Position numbers and translations under genes: made by a program
Notes under the pieces: generated by a model
What the model saw: the letters and a program-made list of their open reading frames with translations, nothing else
Told to the model about the DNA's origin: nothing
Databases searched by the model: none
Shown: positions 9,339-18,548 of the stretch, in pieces
How the letters are laid out: each line of letters starts with the position of its first letter
Numbering within the stretch: the stretch's first letter is position 1
DNA from: Prorocentrum cordatum
Taxonomy: Eukaryota > Sar > Dinophyceae > Prorocentrales > Prorocentraceae
Length of the DNA: 64,000 nt
NCBI GenBank assembly: GCA_963575745.1
Contig: CAUYUJ010018642.1
Coordinates: 5,001 to 69,000, forward strand
Direction of reading: 5' to 3'

Positions 9339-10874
9339 AAACCCCCCCTTTGCTATCCCCCCTTGCGCCCGACCCGAGGGATGACACCGGGCCCCGGAGG
9401 CCAGGAGCTCTGGTGAGGTGTCTGTTGCCGCGGGCATGGCATGATGTCTGCTTCGCTTGAGGGTCTTCTCCTTCAGGCTCAGGCATGCTTACTTTCGGGG
9501 CATTCCCCCACCCCCGTTGGTTATCGGCGTCGATTGTCCGCGGAGCACTTCTGTAATGATCGACGTGTGTTTCTTGGGTTCCGAGAGCTTCGCCCTTAGT
9601 TCAGAACTGCCTCGTTTTTGGCTTTAGGTGCTTCGCTCTTGGCTTGGACTTGTGCCGTGAGTATACACGCACATCTAAAGGGTCTTTCCCTTTGGGGAGC
9701 GACGTTCGATCCATACCCTTGCTTTTTGCGTCCACTCTGGCTGCCAGGGCGGGCAGGGCATGGATGAAATATTCGGCCTCCTGAGGCTGTGCTTTTACCC
9801 CTGCTCCCGCTCCGCCCGTTCGTGGAGTTTTGGCGTGAGCAGCGGCCCGGCGCCGATCCAAGGACTTCGCGCTTGTCCCTCCAGTGGCAAACATGGCCAG
9901 GGATACATGCGTTATGGACCCCTGCAGGCGAGCTTTTCGAATTTCGCCGGACGTCGAAGCAGTTTCTCCCAATTCCGGACGGTCCAAGGATGGGTCCCTG
10001 AGGGATTGGGGCCTGAGGATGGGTAGTCGGCATAAACATCCACGGGAGGCCAAAGTGACGGCACCTTCGGTCTGGACAGTTGGAAGTGGAGGCTGGCTGC
10101 CGTGATCGTGCCGACAGTGTTGCCGGCCCTCACTTCTTAAAAGATAACACCCCCAGCCGGCCAACGTAGGTCTTATTCTCCCCGAGTTGAGGATGTCCTC
10201 GTCCTCTTCCTCCTGCCGGCCGCAGCGCAACGCAGCGATCCCACTTCGTTCCGTGGCCGTTCCGTGCCGCGCCGCTCGCGCGAACGCGCACGGAATGAAT
10301 TCACGCCCTTGGCACCCCATGGGCGCCGCCGAGGATGGTTTCCGTGAGAGGGAGGGGAGGGGAGGAACGCAACTTACCATGCACGGACCTTGGCAGAGGG
10401 GAGTCGGAGGGAGGTTCAGCTCTGACCTCGTCCCAGCGGCCAGGGCCCAAGCAGGGTTGAGTCCTCCAGCTCCTCCGTCTTCCCCTCCGCCCCTTGGCCC
10501 TGAGGCCCTGCCCTCCCCCCCTTGACAGGCCGCCGTGTCGGCCGTCGCGGGGGACCTCGGCCTGTGCGGCTCTTGCCGTCGGGGCGGCGGCGGCGGGCGC
10601 CCTCCGCCGTGGCCGGCGGGCGCTGGCGCCGCCGCCGCGTCCTGGCGGCAGAGGCCCTTGGGGGCGGGGTGGGGGGGCTTTCACCGCGAGCGGCGAGCGT
10701 ACCTATATCCGTGCCCTCGCGGTCTGGACTCGGGGGCGCGATCCCGCGGATGTGCGGGTACGCTGCGAGCGGGGCCTCCGCGAAGACGCGCCCCGCCTCC
10801 ACGCGCGGAGCGCGGCCCGGAGGCCCAGGCCGCGAGGCCGGTGGATACGGATACGTTGTCCGCCCGTTCTTTTG
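9339..10874. other. Stretch without a recognised gene
   Basis: The longest open frame is on the minus strand, 10380 to 9601 (259 codons). Its translation has no domain, repeat or membrane segment that I recognise, and it is GC-driven at its 5' end; it is not called as a gene. 10400-10870 is very GC-rich with overlapping frames on both strands. Confidence 0.5.
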
Positions 10875-11050
10875 CAGTCGGGGCCCTGAAGAAGGAACCC
10901 TTTTCGTTGGGGAGGGGCTCGGTGTTCCTTGATTGTTTCGAAGTTTGCCTCGGGTTTTCCTGAGGTTTTCCACCGGAAATCGAGGTTGAACTTATGGGAA
11001 AAAGGGGCCCCGTTCCTTATTGAGGGTTCCTTAGGTCAACGCCCCTACTG
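10875..11050. mobile_element. TIR element, family A (Tc1/mariner-like ends), copy 1
   Basis: Starts CAGTCGGGGCCCTGAAGAAG and ends CCTTAGGTCAACGCCCCTACTG, an inverted pair of about 24 bp. The copies at 16591-16764 and 54717-54881 are clearly homologous along their length (shared CCCTTTTCGTTGGGGAGGGG). CAGT ends and a TA beside the right end suggest a non-autonomous Tc1/mariner relative. No transposase frame is present. Confidence 0.75.
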
Positions 11051-11319
11051 TAGGGGCGCTCAGACCCAGGTCTCCGGCGATCGACTTCGGCCCTCGCGGG
11101 CCATCGTCGGCCGCGTGGCCATCCCAAACGGATGCGGCACGCCAGACCTCCCCCCCGGGGAAGCTGTCGGGGCGCTCGGAGGCCGCGGAGTGGAGAAAGT
11201 TCCATCGTCTGGCGTCTGGGGGGGGGGGCCGACCCGTGATCGCCCCTTGATCGGCCAGCCGATGGAGGCCCGAAAGCCCCACCCCGCCCGGGAACGTTCG
11301 GTTTCGCCATCGGCGGCTA
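11051..11319. other. Spacer with dispersed-repeat similarity
   Basis: Contains TTGATCGGCC and GAGGCCCGAAAGCCC, similar to 13130-13170. Nothing gene-like was recognised. Confidence 0.35.
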
Positions 11320-11492
11320 CAGTCAAAACGTATAATAAGGACGCGTGGTAAGGACGCCAGACCCTTGGAGGCTGAAGTTGGGATTTTTTTGGGCGGCGGC
11401 GACCAGTGAAAACGGCAAAGGACGGGCCACAGAGGCAAGGACGCAAGGGTATCATAGATGAAGGCGCGCGTCCTTACTAGGCGCGTTGACTG
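11320..11492. mobile_element. TIR element, family B (TA target), copy 1
   Basis: Flanked by TA on both sides (11318-11319, 11493-11494). Left end CAGTCAAAACGTATAATAAG, right end CTTACTAGGCGCGTTGACTG; both ends carry the inner block AAGGACGCG (inverted). A copy in opposite orientation lies at 53529-53725, also flanked by TA. Non-autonomous. Confidence 0.8.
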
Positions 11493-11539
11493 TATCGGCG
11501 ATCCATCGGTGATTTTCCACATTTTTCTGCTCGATGTCC

Positions 11540-11905
11540 CCCCTCCCCCCGAGGCAGGGCCCCCCCCCCCTCACTTACCAGCCTGGAACATATCCCTATC
11601 CCTAATTATGCTGGGCACCTCCTCATCACGATGCCAATCTTAGGGATTCCCTCGTTTTTTGAGGGCGCATCCCTGAGATTGTCTTCGCCTATTGGCGTGT
11701 CAATCTCAGGGATAGGGATACGTTCGAGGCTGGTAACTCACGTCCCCCCTCCGCAGCGCACGGCAGATTCGCGCCGCGCCCACGCGTGGCGTGGCAGGCA
11801 CGGGGGCTCCTGGCCGAGCGCCCACTGGAGGCCCGTCGCGGGCCCGCGAGCAAGAGCCCACGGTGCGAGGTTTTGGCGTCGAGTGGGGTCGACTGTTTAT
11901 CAAGA
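11540..11905. repeat. Duplicated segment, copy A (carries family C element)
   Basis: Outside the inserted element this segment matches 12070-12520: shared CCCGAGGCAGGGC, CTCCGCAGCGCACGGCAG, CTCCTGGCCGAGCGCCC, CACTGGAGGCCCGTCGCGGG and TTTTGGCGTCGAGTGGGG. It holds family C element 11575-11736 at a site that is empty in copy B, and is uninterrupted where copy B has a family E element. One frame (ARGLLAERPLEARRGP, then LASSGVDCL) is kept in both copies, so an exon is possible. Confidence 0.75.
11575..11736. mobile_element. TIR element, family C, copy 1, with 5-bp target duplication
   Basis: Starts TTACCAGCCTGGAACATATC and ends CGTTCGAGGCTGGTAA, inverted ends of about 31 bp including TCCCTATCCCTAA. 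CTCAC flanks it on both sides (11570-11574 and 11737-11741). Paralogous segment copy B has a single CTCAC and no element, showing a precise insertion. Confidence 0.88.
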
Positions 11906-12061
11906 GGGAAAAAACACACACAGACACAATTAATTGACGATCCCCGGGAAAACATGGGAAAATGTGGGAAGTGGGGGGGAAGACAAAATCTCAGAAAATA
12001 TGGGAAAATATGGGGGATATGTTTATTTGTGTGTATATGTATTTGTGTGTCCCAGGGCCCC
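11906..12061. mobile_element. Introner-like element, family P, copy 1
   Basis: Starts GGGAAAAAACACACACAGAC and ends TATTTGTGTGTCCCAGGGCCC. The interior has two copies of AGAAAATATGGGAAAATATGG-like sequence, and TATTTGTGTGT is doubled near the right end. Similar copies are at 44843-44998 (inside a host intron) and 62812-62940. Whether this copy is spliced is unknown; a CCCAG|GG acceptor-like end is present. Confidence 0.7.
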
Positions 12062-12069
12062 TTCAATTA

Positions 12070-12520
12070 CCCCCCCCCCCGAGGCAGGGCCCCCCCCTCA
12101 CGTTCCCCCTCCGCAGCGCACGGCAGGTTCGCGCCGCGCCCACGCGCGGCTCGCAGGCACGGGAGCTCCTGGCCGAGCGCCCGCTGTCTAGGCCTCTTAG
12201 ATGGGGTCGGAGTAGATGGGGTCGGAGGATCGCTCCGCATCGCCGATGCATCGCCGATGCGGCTCGATGCGGAGCCCGGTTTGCTTCACGCGGACGTCGT
12301 CGGTGCATCGCCGACGTCGCCGATGCATCGCCAGTGCATCGCCGATGCATCGGCGATGCATCGCCGACGTATCGCCGATGCGGCGCGATCTTCCGACCCC
12401 ATCTACTCCGGCCCCATCTAGAAGGCCTCTACACTGGAGGCCCGTCGCGGGCCCACAAACAGTAGCCCACGGTGCGAGATTTTGGCGTCGAGTGGGGCCG
12501 ATTGTTTAGTCTTTCAAGGT
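12070..12520. repeat. Duplicated segment, copy B (carries family E element)
   Basis: Matches copy A (11540-11905) outside the insertions. It has the empty CTCAC site of family C and carries family E element 12187-12432 at a site that is continuous in copy A (GAGCGCCCACTGGAGG). The frame ending LASSGADCL corresponds to LASSGVDCL in copy A. Confidence 0.75.
12187..12432. mobile_element. TIR element, family E (GATGCATCG core), copy 1
   Basis: Left end TCTAGGCCTCTTAGATGGGG, right end CCCCATCTAGAAGGCCTCTAC; the inverted match extends about 45 bp through two AGATGGGGTCGGA-type blocks. The core is a run of GATGCATCGCC units and their complements. Flanks GCTG (12183-12186) and ACTG (12433-12436) fit a 4-bp target duplication, and copy A shows the uninterrupted site. 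Related copies: 37846-38101 and 43023-43301. Confidence 0.8.
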
Positions 12521-13982
12521 GGAGCGGTGCGCGCGGTGTCAGAGACCAGGGCCGGCGTCGTCACGGCAAGGACGGGTCGCAATCTGGACGGTCGAGCAAA
12601 CACAGTGGTGCCGATGTTTCCGAGGCCTTCCCTCCGCGGCTTCGGCCAGCATGTCTCAGCAGGTTCACGGAGGCTGGCCCAGCTCCTGAGCCATTGACCA
12701 TGGACGAGGTCAAGCCAGCGTGTGCTTCGGACGTGATGAGAAGGCCGGCCCAGGTTCCTCAGGAAAGCCTTGTCTCAGAAACGCAATGTCTACGACGAGG
12801 TATGTGTTCTGCCGCAGCTCGTGGGAGTCTCAACTCGAATCTGGCCAAATCTAGCAGAGTCCGTCTAATCGGGCTCGGTCCAGTTCAATCTTGGGCGTCG
12901 TCTGGCCTAAACGGGCTCAGTCGCAGTTCTAAATAGGTCTGTCGTCGCGCCCGCGGAGGCCTCCCCAGATGTGCCTGCTGACGCAGGGGGTGGGTGGGAC
13001 CGGGGGAGTCATCCGGCGTCGGGCGTGAGGTGGTCTCGGTGGGCGTGGTGGGTGTGTGGTAGCGGCACGGGCCGTTGGTCAGGGGCAAGATTAGGTGGGG
13101 ATGGGTTCAGGGGAGATGTGCATCGACCTCCGATCGTTTATTGATCGCCGACAGAGGCCCGATAGCCCACCCTGCCCAGGAAGCTGCGGATCCGCTATCG
13201 AGAGTCGATCGCCGATCTGTCGGCGATGTATCGCCGATTCAAGCTTGATGTTTCCACCCGTGAGCTGGTCCCCCCCTAGAGTTGCCTCTCAGTCGGGCCT
13301 GGTGGCATCGAGGGGATGCTTACACAACTTGGAGTGTAGATGTTCTTCCCCTCGTCGCGTGGGGTTGTGGATACAGCGTCGGAGGTTGTTTCTGGTGGGC
13401 GTGGGATGGGCTGGCTGAACGGGCCGTCAGGCTGCTCGGCATTTGGATTGCTTGCGTAGATCTTCTATTCGTCGGCGTGCTCTGTCTCCCTATGTGAGCC
13501 ACGCTTTGACTTGGTACGTTAGCGGATCCGAGTGCAGTATGCGATCGTGCACGGGCGGGCGTAGTACCAGTGTATGTTCAGTTGCCCAGGCGTCCTTAGG
13601 ATGCGTGTGGATTTTTACGTATACGTCTGTCTTGTAGCGCACTGATACTTATGTTTTTTGTGTGATGTTTCTTCTACCTCTGCTCTTGTGCTCCAGATTT
13701 TACGTCTACGTCCACGGCTAGTTGTGCAGATGCACATTCGCACATACACGATTCGGATTAGGTTTATGCTTGTGTTCCTTGATTACGTTTGTACTAAGAA
13801 CCTACACTCGCGTACTGTCACTCAACTTCTGTAGCTTCATGCATGTTTCTTCTGAACGGCTATTGCTACACATAGTCATTTGGGCTGACATCATTTTCGG
13901 CTTGGGCAAGCATATCTGGCGCTACCTCCAGAGCTAAGATGCCCGTGCTGATGGATTGGTTGCCGCACGCGTTTTTTCCCAG
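12521..13982. other. Stretch upstream of PPR gene 1, no gene recognised
   Basis: 12521-13110 is GC-rich with no recognised domain. 13125-13330 carries a dispersed repeat also seen near 5566-5665. 13480-13940 is clearly poorer in GC than its surroundings, with GTATGTTC, TTACG and TTGTGTGATG-type sequence, and may be untranslated or intronic sequence of the PPR gene. A run GCGTTTTTTCCCAG directly before the ATG at 13983 looks like a 3' splice site, so an upstream exon may lie here. Confidence 0.5.
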
Positions 13983-14978
13983 ATGCCAGGCATCATACGC
14001 GGGTCTCGACCAGGTGTTGTTTCCATCGACGTGGCAATCAACCAGTATAAGAGGACAGGGTATTGGGAAGCCGCGCTGCAATTGTTGCGCGAGGCGTCCC
14101 ACGCACGTGCGAAAGTGGGCCGTGGCCACTACACCACGGTTGTCACCGCATGCGGGCAAGGCAAGCATTGGCAACAGGCGCTGTCTCTTCTCAGTGTCAT
14201 GGGTGAAGCGGAGTTGGAGCCTGATGTTATCAGCTACAGTGCTGGGATCAGCGCTTGCAAGAAAGGCGGACAGTGGCGGCATGCCCTCTCGCTGTTGGAC
14301 GACATGCGGAGCGCGAGGCTGGCGCCCACGGTCTTAACCTACAGCGCTGGGATCAGTGCGTGCGGGAATGGAGGACAGTGGCAGCAAGCTCAATCACTGA
14401 TCGTCGATATGCGGGAGGCTCGCTTGGAAATTGATGTCCAGGGCTATAGCATCGGGGTCAGCGCGTGCGAGAAATGCGGTCAATGGCAGCATGCTCTGTC
14501 GCTGCTAGGCGAGATGAAGGATGCGACGTTGGAGCCCGACGTCATCCTCTACAGCGCTGGGATCAGCGCGTGCGGGAAAGGCGAACAGTGGCAGCACGCC
14601 CTCTCACTGCTGGACGACATGCGGAGCGCGAGGCTGGCGCCCACGGTCTTAACCTACAGCGCTGGGATCAGTGCGTGCGGGAATGGAGGGCAGTGGCAGC
14701 AAGCTCAATCACTGTTTGTCGATATGCGGGAGGCTCGCTTGGAAGTGGATGTCCAGGGCTACAGCATCGGGGTCAGCGCGTGCGAGAAATGCGGTCAATG
14801 GCAGCATGCTCTGTCGCTGCTAGGCGAGATGAAGGATGCGACGTTGGAGCCCGACGTCATCCTCTACAGCGCTGGGATCAGTGCATGTGCGGTCTGCGAG
14901 CAATGGCAGCAGGCTTTGATTTTGCTTAGCGACATGCGGAACGCGAAGTTGGAGCCGAACGTCATCAGTGTATTCTGA
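13983..14978 (+). CDS. Pentatricopeptide-repeat protein (PPR gene 1)
   Basis: The 331-residue product is almost entirely nine tandem 35-residue PPR motifs (for example YSAGISACGNGGQWQQAQ, ending LEPDVI). PPR proteins bind single-stranded RNA one base per motif, usually in plastids or mitochondria; the target cannot be read here. Motifs lack E/DYW extensions, so it is P-class-like. The first ATG in the open frame is at 13983, after an in-frame TAA at 13935; TTTTTTCCCAG lies just before it, so this ATG may open a second exon and an organelle transit peptide could be encoded upstream. Motifs 3-5 and 6-8 are a near-identical 315-bp tandem duplication (14236-14550, 14551-14865). The TGA at 14976 follows a ninth complete motif plus SVF. 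Confidence 0.85.
   Translation: MPGIIRGSRPGVVSIDVAINQYKRTGYWEAALQLLREASHARAKVGRGHYTTVVTACGQGKHWQQALSLLSVMGEAELEPDVISYSAGISACKKGGQWRHALSLLDDMRSARLAPTVLTYSAGISACGNGGQWQQAQSLIVDMREARLEIDVQGYSIGVSACEKCGQWQHALSLLGEMKDATLEPDVILYSAGISACGKGEQWQHALSLLDDMRSARLAPTVLTYSAGISACGNGGQWQQAQSLFVDMREARLEVDVQGYSIGVSACEKCGQWQHALSLLGEMKDATLEPDVILYSAGISACAVCEQWQQALILLSDMRNAKLEPNVISVF
14236..14865 (+). repeat. 315-bp in-frame tandem duplication inside PPR gene 1
   Basis: 14236-14550 and 14551-14865 each encode three PPR motifs and differ at only a small number of positions, so the duplication or a gene-conversion event is recent. Confidence 0.9.
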
Positions 14979-15194
14979 TGCGGGGCGCACCGCGCTCGGG
15001 ATGGCTGGGCGATCAAGTGCCTTTCAGTCGGACCGAGGGAGGTATATGATCGAGGTCGGTCCGGGGAGGGTACCCTGATGTCCTTCGTGCTTGTTGGAGG
15101 CTCTTGCGCGTCCTGGGGAGGGTGCCCTTGGATGGTCTGTTCGTTTTGGCCGAGGGAGGGTCTCGTGTTCTTGAGGGATGTTCTTCTGGCCCAG

Positions 15195-15640
15195 GCCAAA
15201 CTGCAAAGTCGGCCCGGTCGGCCCATGGCGGTCCAAGAGGGCCCAGGAGGGCCCCGGGACGGTCCACGAGGGCCCGAGGGCGCTCGCCAAATTGAGGCAC
15301 AGACGGCCCAACAGGGCCCCGAGGCGGCCCTGGAGCTCATGCAGGATCGTGGAATTCTCGCTTCTGCGGGCTTCCGACGCTCCAGGCCCCCCGTGTACCG
15401 TCCCAAGGCGGTCACCAGGCCTTCGAGAGGGCCCCGAGGAGGCCCAAGAGGCCCCCAAGTGGGCCCCCCAGGCGGCCCCCAGAGGGCCCCCAGAGGGCCC
15501 CCAGAGGGGGAACCCGAGCTGACATGTCGAGCCCTCGCTCCAGATGATCCCAGCAAGTCCCAAACAGGCCCCCAGCAGGCCTCAGAAGCTCCAGGAGGCC
15601 CCCAGGGGCCCCAGGCAGGCCCCAAAGGGCCCCCAATATG
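15195..15640. repeat. CCAAGAGGGCC minisatellite, locus 2
   Basis: Degenerate GGCCC(C/A)(A/C)(A/G)AGAGG-type units (the complement of the CCTCTTGGGG motif) fill about 450 bp downstream of PPR gene 1, densest at 15420-15520 and 15580-15635. Confidence 0.75.
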
Positions 15641-16590
15641 AGATTGCGTGGGATCGCGGATCTGATATCGAGAAATATTTGGAATGAGCGAAAGTGTGAT
15701 GACGTGATCTCTTGTCTGATGTGCTGCTAGCAAGAATCCCTCTTGTCGCCCACCCGGGCACTCGAGCCTAGAGGCTGCCGAAGGCAAAAGTGCGAGGTGG
15801 CAGGCCGCAAGATACAAGTCAATGGTTTATCCATTCGTACGGGGACTGCCCTGGAAAATACAACAAATCTCGATTTGTTGAAGCCAGGTGCGTGCGCAAA
15901 AGAAACTGAAACACAATCTGCAGCTACCCACTTCTCAAGACAGGCGGCGGTCTCGCGGCGAGCAAGGTTCTCGTGACCGTTGTCGCGGACATCCTTCCTG
16001 CGCCCAACACCTTGGACGACACGGAAGTGGGCAGAGTGGCGCATCAGGTCCCAGACAAGTTGGAACGCTGGTCGGTTCTCTGGAAGCGCACAAGTATCTA
16101 GGCAGCCCCCGTCTTCGTCACACCGCCCGCCAGCTGGGCGGCGCAATTCACCCATCGTAGTTCCGTCTCGTTCTTTTCGCGGAGTTCTCTCATCCTCAGT
16201 GCCATGGTCGTAGTGCGTTTGTCTCGCAGGCCCAGTCCAGTACTCTTCCTAACGTTCATCGCGTCGTACACTGCGGTGTAGCGTTCGTGGTCAGGACGCC
16301 CTTGGTGGTCTCGATGGCCTTCTCGGGGTACTTGAGCAGGGTCCATTTCGATCCGTTCGATCCGATTCAACACCGATTCCGGTTCCGGCCAGACCCATCC
16401 GATTCGATTCCGAAATTCTGACGATTCGATGCGTTCCGATGCTTATGGGTCGCTTCTGTGTGCACCGGCGCATCCGAGCCGATTCCGACTCCGTGCCGGT
16501 GCAGCCCGACCCGATGCACGTTCCGAGTCGACTCGATTGTGCAGGCTTTCTGGTGTTGCTGGCCCTGAAGGGGAAGCCCGAGGCGTCCTA
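15641..16590. other. Stretch without a recognised gene
   Basis: A minus-strand frame (16155 to 15727) is open for 142 codons but shows no recognisable domain. 16345-16520 is enriched in degenerate GATTCCGATTC units. No promoter-like or RNA feature was recognised. Confidence 0.45.
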
Positions 16591-16764
16591 CAGTCGGGGC
16601 CCTGAAGAAGGAACCCTTTTCGTTGGGGAGGGGCTCCGCGTTCCTCAAGTGTTTCACAGCTTGCCTCAGGTTTTCCTTATGTTTTCGATTGGAAATCGAA
16701 GTTTTTATGGAAAAAAAGGGGCCTCGTTCCTTATTTAGGGTTCCTTAGGTCAACGCCCCGACTG
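16591..16764. mobile_element. TIR element, family A, copy 2, flanked by TA
   Basis: TA (16589-16590), then CAGTCGGGGCCCTGAAGAAG through to GGTCAACGCCCCGACTG, then TA (16765-16766). This copy has the best-preserved ends and TA target duplication of the family. Confidence 0.85.
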
Positions 16765-16954
16765 TAATGCCTAACGTTCCCCTTCGATGCCGGCTCGCCC
16801 TGCTCGAGGCCCAGGACGTCGCTCTGCTCATCTCGGCCCACGTGGGCCGAGCCCGTCCGAGAGGAGCCCTCGGCCAGTGCCCGTGCCTCCGCCGCCCCGG
16901 GGCAGCCGTCGGCTCTTCCAAGCCAGGAGGCCGAGCTTGCTCTCGTGGCCCTCC

Positions 16955-17052
16955 TCCTCATCCTCCTCCTCCTCCTCCTCCTCCACCACCTCCACCTCCA
17001 CCTCCACCTCCTCCTCCTCCTCCTCCTCCTCCTCCTCCTCCTCCTCCTCCTC
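16955..17052. repeat. (CTC)n / (CAC)n microsatellite
   Basis: Pyrimidine-rich CTC triplets with a short CCACCTCCA segment in the middle. Confidence 0.95.
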
Positions 17053-17088
17053 GCCAAGGTGCACACAAAGCGATCCCGGGTCCCAGGA

Positions 17089-17288
17089 TCGGTGGCGAGC
17101 GAGGGGGGGAAGTGAGAAGGAGGAGGCCTTCTCACAAGGCTCGGAAGTCCCCCGGCCTTCTGAGAAGTTTTCCAAGCCTTCCCGACGACGGAACAAAAAC
17201 TTCTCAGAAAGCGCGGGAGCTTCTGGGAAGTCCCGCCGCCTTCTGAGAAGGCCTTCTCCTTCTCATTTCCCCCCTTCGCTCGCCGCCA
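17089..17288. mobile_element. TIR element, family D, copy 1
   Basis: Left end TCGGTGGCGAGCGAGGGGGG, right end CCCTTCGCTCGCCGCCA; inverted ends of about 45 bp continuing through GTGAGAAGGAG and GGCCTTCTCA. Copies at 31752-31954 and 32204-32406 are close to the same length (200-203 bp). The interior repeats CTTCTGAGAAG. No target duplication is evident for this copy. Confidence 0.75.
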
Positions 17289-17333
17289 ATCATTCGCGCC
17301 ACAGAGACAATCGAAGAAAAACAAGCTGTGTAA

Positions 17334-17505
17334 ACATGAAGTTTTTGGCGCTCTGTGCGGATTTCTCGGATCCGCGCTGGGCCCCCCCCTGGCGGCGGCG
17401 CCTCCGGCGCCGCCCTTTGGCGCGCTCCGCGCGCCAGGAAGGGGGGGTCCAGCGCCGATCCGAGAAACATCCGCGCGGACCTCAGATTTTTGTTATGTTT
17501 GTGTG
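17334..17505. mobile_element. Foldback element, family I, copy 1
   Basis: TTTTGGCGCTCTGTGCGGAT on the left and ATCCGCGCGGACCTCAGAT on the right are inverted, with GGATCCGCGCTGG/CCAGCGCCGATCC and GGCGCC runs inside. The core resembles the middle of 42406-42779. Confidence 0.65.
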
Positions 17506-17524
17506 ACTGTTTGTTCCCCTATTC

Positions 17525-17684
17525 TACCAGCCTGGAACATTTCCCTATCCCTATGCTGGGCACCTCCTCATTACGATGCCAATCTTAGGGATTCCCTTAT
17601 TTTTTGTTGAGGGCGCATCCCTAAGACGGTCATCGCCTTTTGGCGTGTCAATCTTAGGGATAGGGACACGTTCGAGGCTGGTAA
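17525..17684. mobile_element. TIR element, family C, copy 2, with target duplication CTATTC
   Basis: Starts TACCAGCCTGGAACATTTCC, ends CGTTCGAGGCTGGTAA. CTATTC lies directly before (17519-17524) and after (17685-17690). About 90% similar to 11575-11736. Confidence 0.88.
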
Positions 17685-17848
17685 CTATTCTCGTGGCCCT
17701 TCAGCACGCTCATCGGCGCCACAGCGACCAGGCAGCCGCCGAGCGCCTTCCCGCCAGCGATGGTCGTCCTCTCTCTCCGAGGCGGGGGTTTTCATCTCCA
17801 CAGCCGCCGCCCGGGGTGGGTGGGCCTGCGGGGATCTCGGCAGAGGAG

Positions 17849-17965
17849 GCGGGGGCGGAAAGAGGGGGGTGATGACTAGGGGGGAGTGGATATGGCGTGG
17901 GCCATGATATCTCCCCCGATCTCATGGCGCCTTTTCTGATGTCCCGGGGCCCTTTAAAATCTGCG
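17849..17965. mobile_element. Partial family G element, copy 3
   Basis: CGGGGGCGGAAAGAGGGGGG, GGTGATGACTAGG, GGGCCATG and CTCATGGCGCCTTTTCT match 7242-7434; the right end is missing or diverged. Confidence 0.5.
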
Positions 17966-18084
17966 TGGGGTACGCTGTGCGGCGGCAGCGGGGTGGCCAC
18001 GAGGCGCCAAGGGCGGCGGCGCGGCGAGGCCTCGGCGGGCCGCCGAGCCGGCCTCGAGAGTGCATCATGCTGGCCTGCCATGCT

Positions 18085-18298
18085 CTGCTATCCTCCTCCC
18101 CCTCCTGCTCCTCCTCCCCCTCCTCCTCCCCCTCCTCCTCCTCCCCGTCCTCCTTCTCCTCCTCCTCGTCCTCCTCCTCCTTCTCCTCCTCCTCCTCCCC
18201 CCCCCTCCTCCTCCCCCTCCTCCTCCTCCTCCCCCTCTTCCCCTCCCCTCCTCCTCCTCATCCTCCTCCTCATCATCATCATCGTCATCATCATCTTC

Positions 18299-18329
<31 letters not shown>

Positions 18330-18419
18330 CATCATCATCATTATCATCATCATTATCATCACCATCACCATCATCATCATCATCATCATCATCATCGTCA
18401 ACATCATCATCATCATCAA

Positions 18420-18504
<85 letters not shown>

Positions 18505-18526
18505 GTCAACATCATCATCATCATCA
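18085..18526. repeat. (CTC)n then (ATC)n compound microsatellite
   Basis: About 170 bp of CTC/TCC units pass into about 270 bp of ATC units with a few GTC and AAC variants. Retro-2 begins, with its DinoSL relic, exactly at the right border, so the ATC tract is the insertion context. Confidence 0.95.
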
Positions 18527-18548
18527 TCCGTAGCCATTTTGGCTCAAG
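18527..18548 (+). other. DinoSL (dinoflagellate spliced-leader) relic
   Basis: All 22 positions match the conserved dinoflagellate spliced leader: T at the variable first position, then CCGTAGCCATTTTGG and CTCAAG. It abuts an (ATC)n tract on its left and leads directly into retro-2, 192 nt before the ORF1 ATG. Spliced leaders are added to mRNA in trans, so a genomic copy in this place is the mark of a reverse-transcribed mature mRNA. Confidence 0.95.

Noticed and set aside
9601-10380. 259-codon minus-strand frame as a host gene
   Set aside because: No recognisable domain, GC-driven 5' part and no splice or homologue evidence available; kept only as an unassigned stretch.
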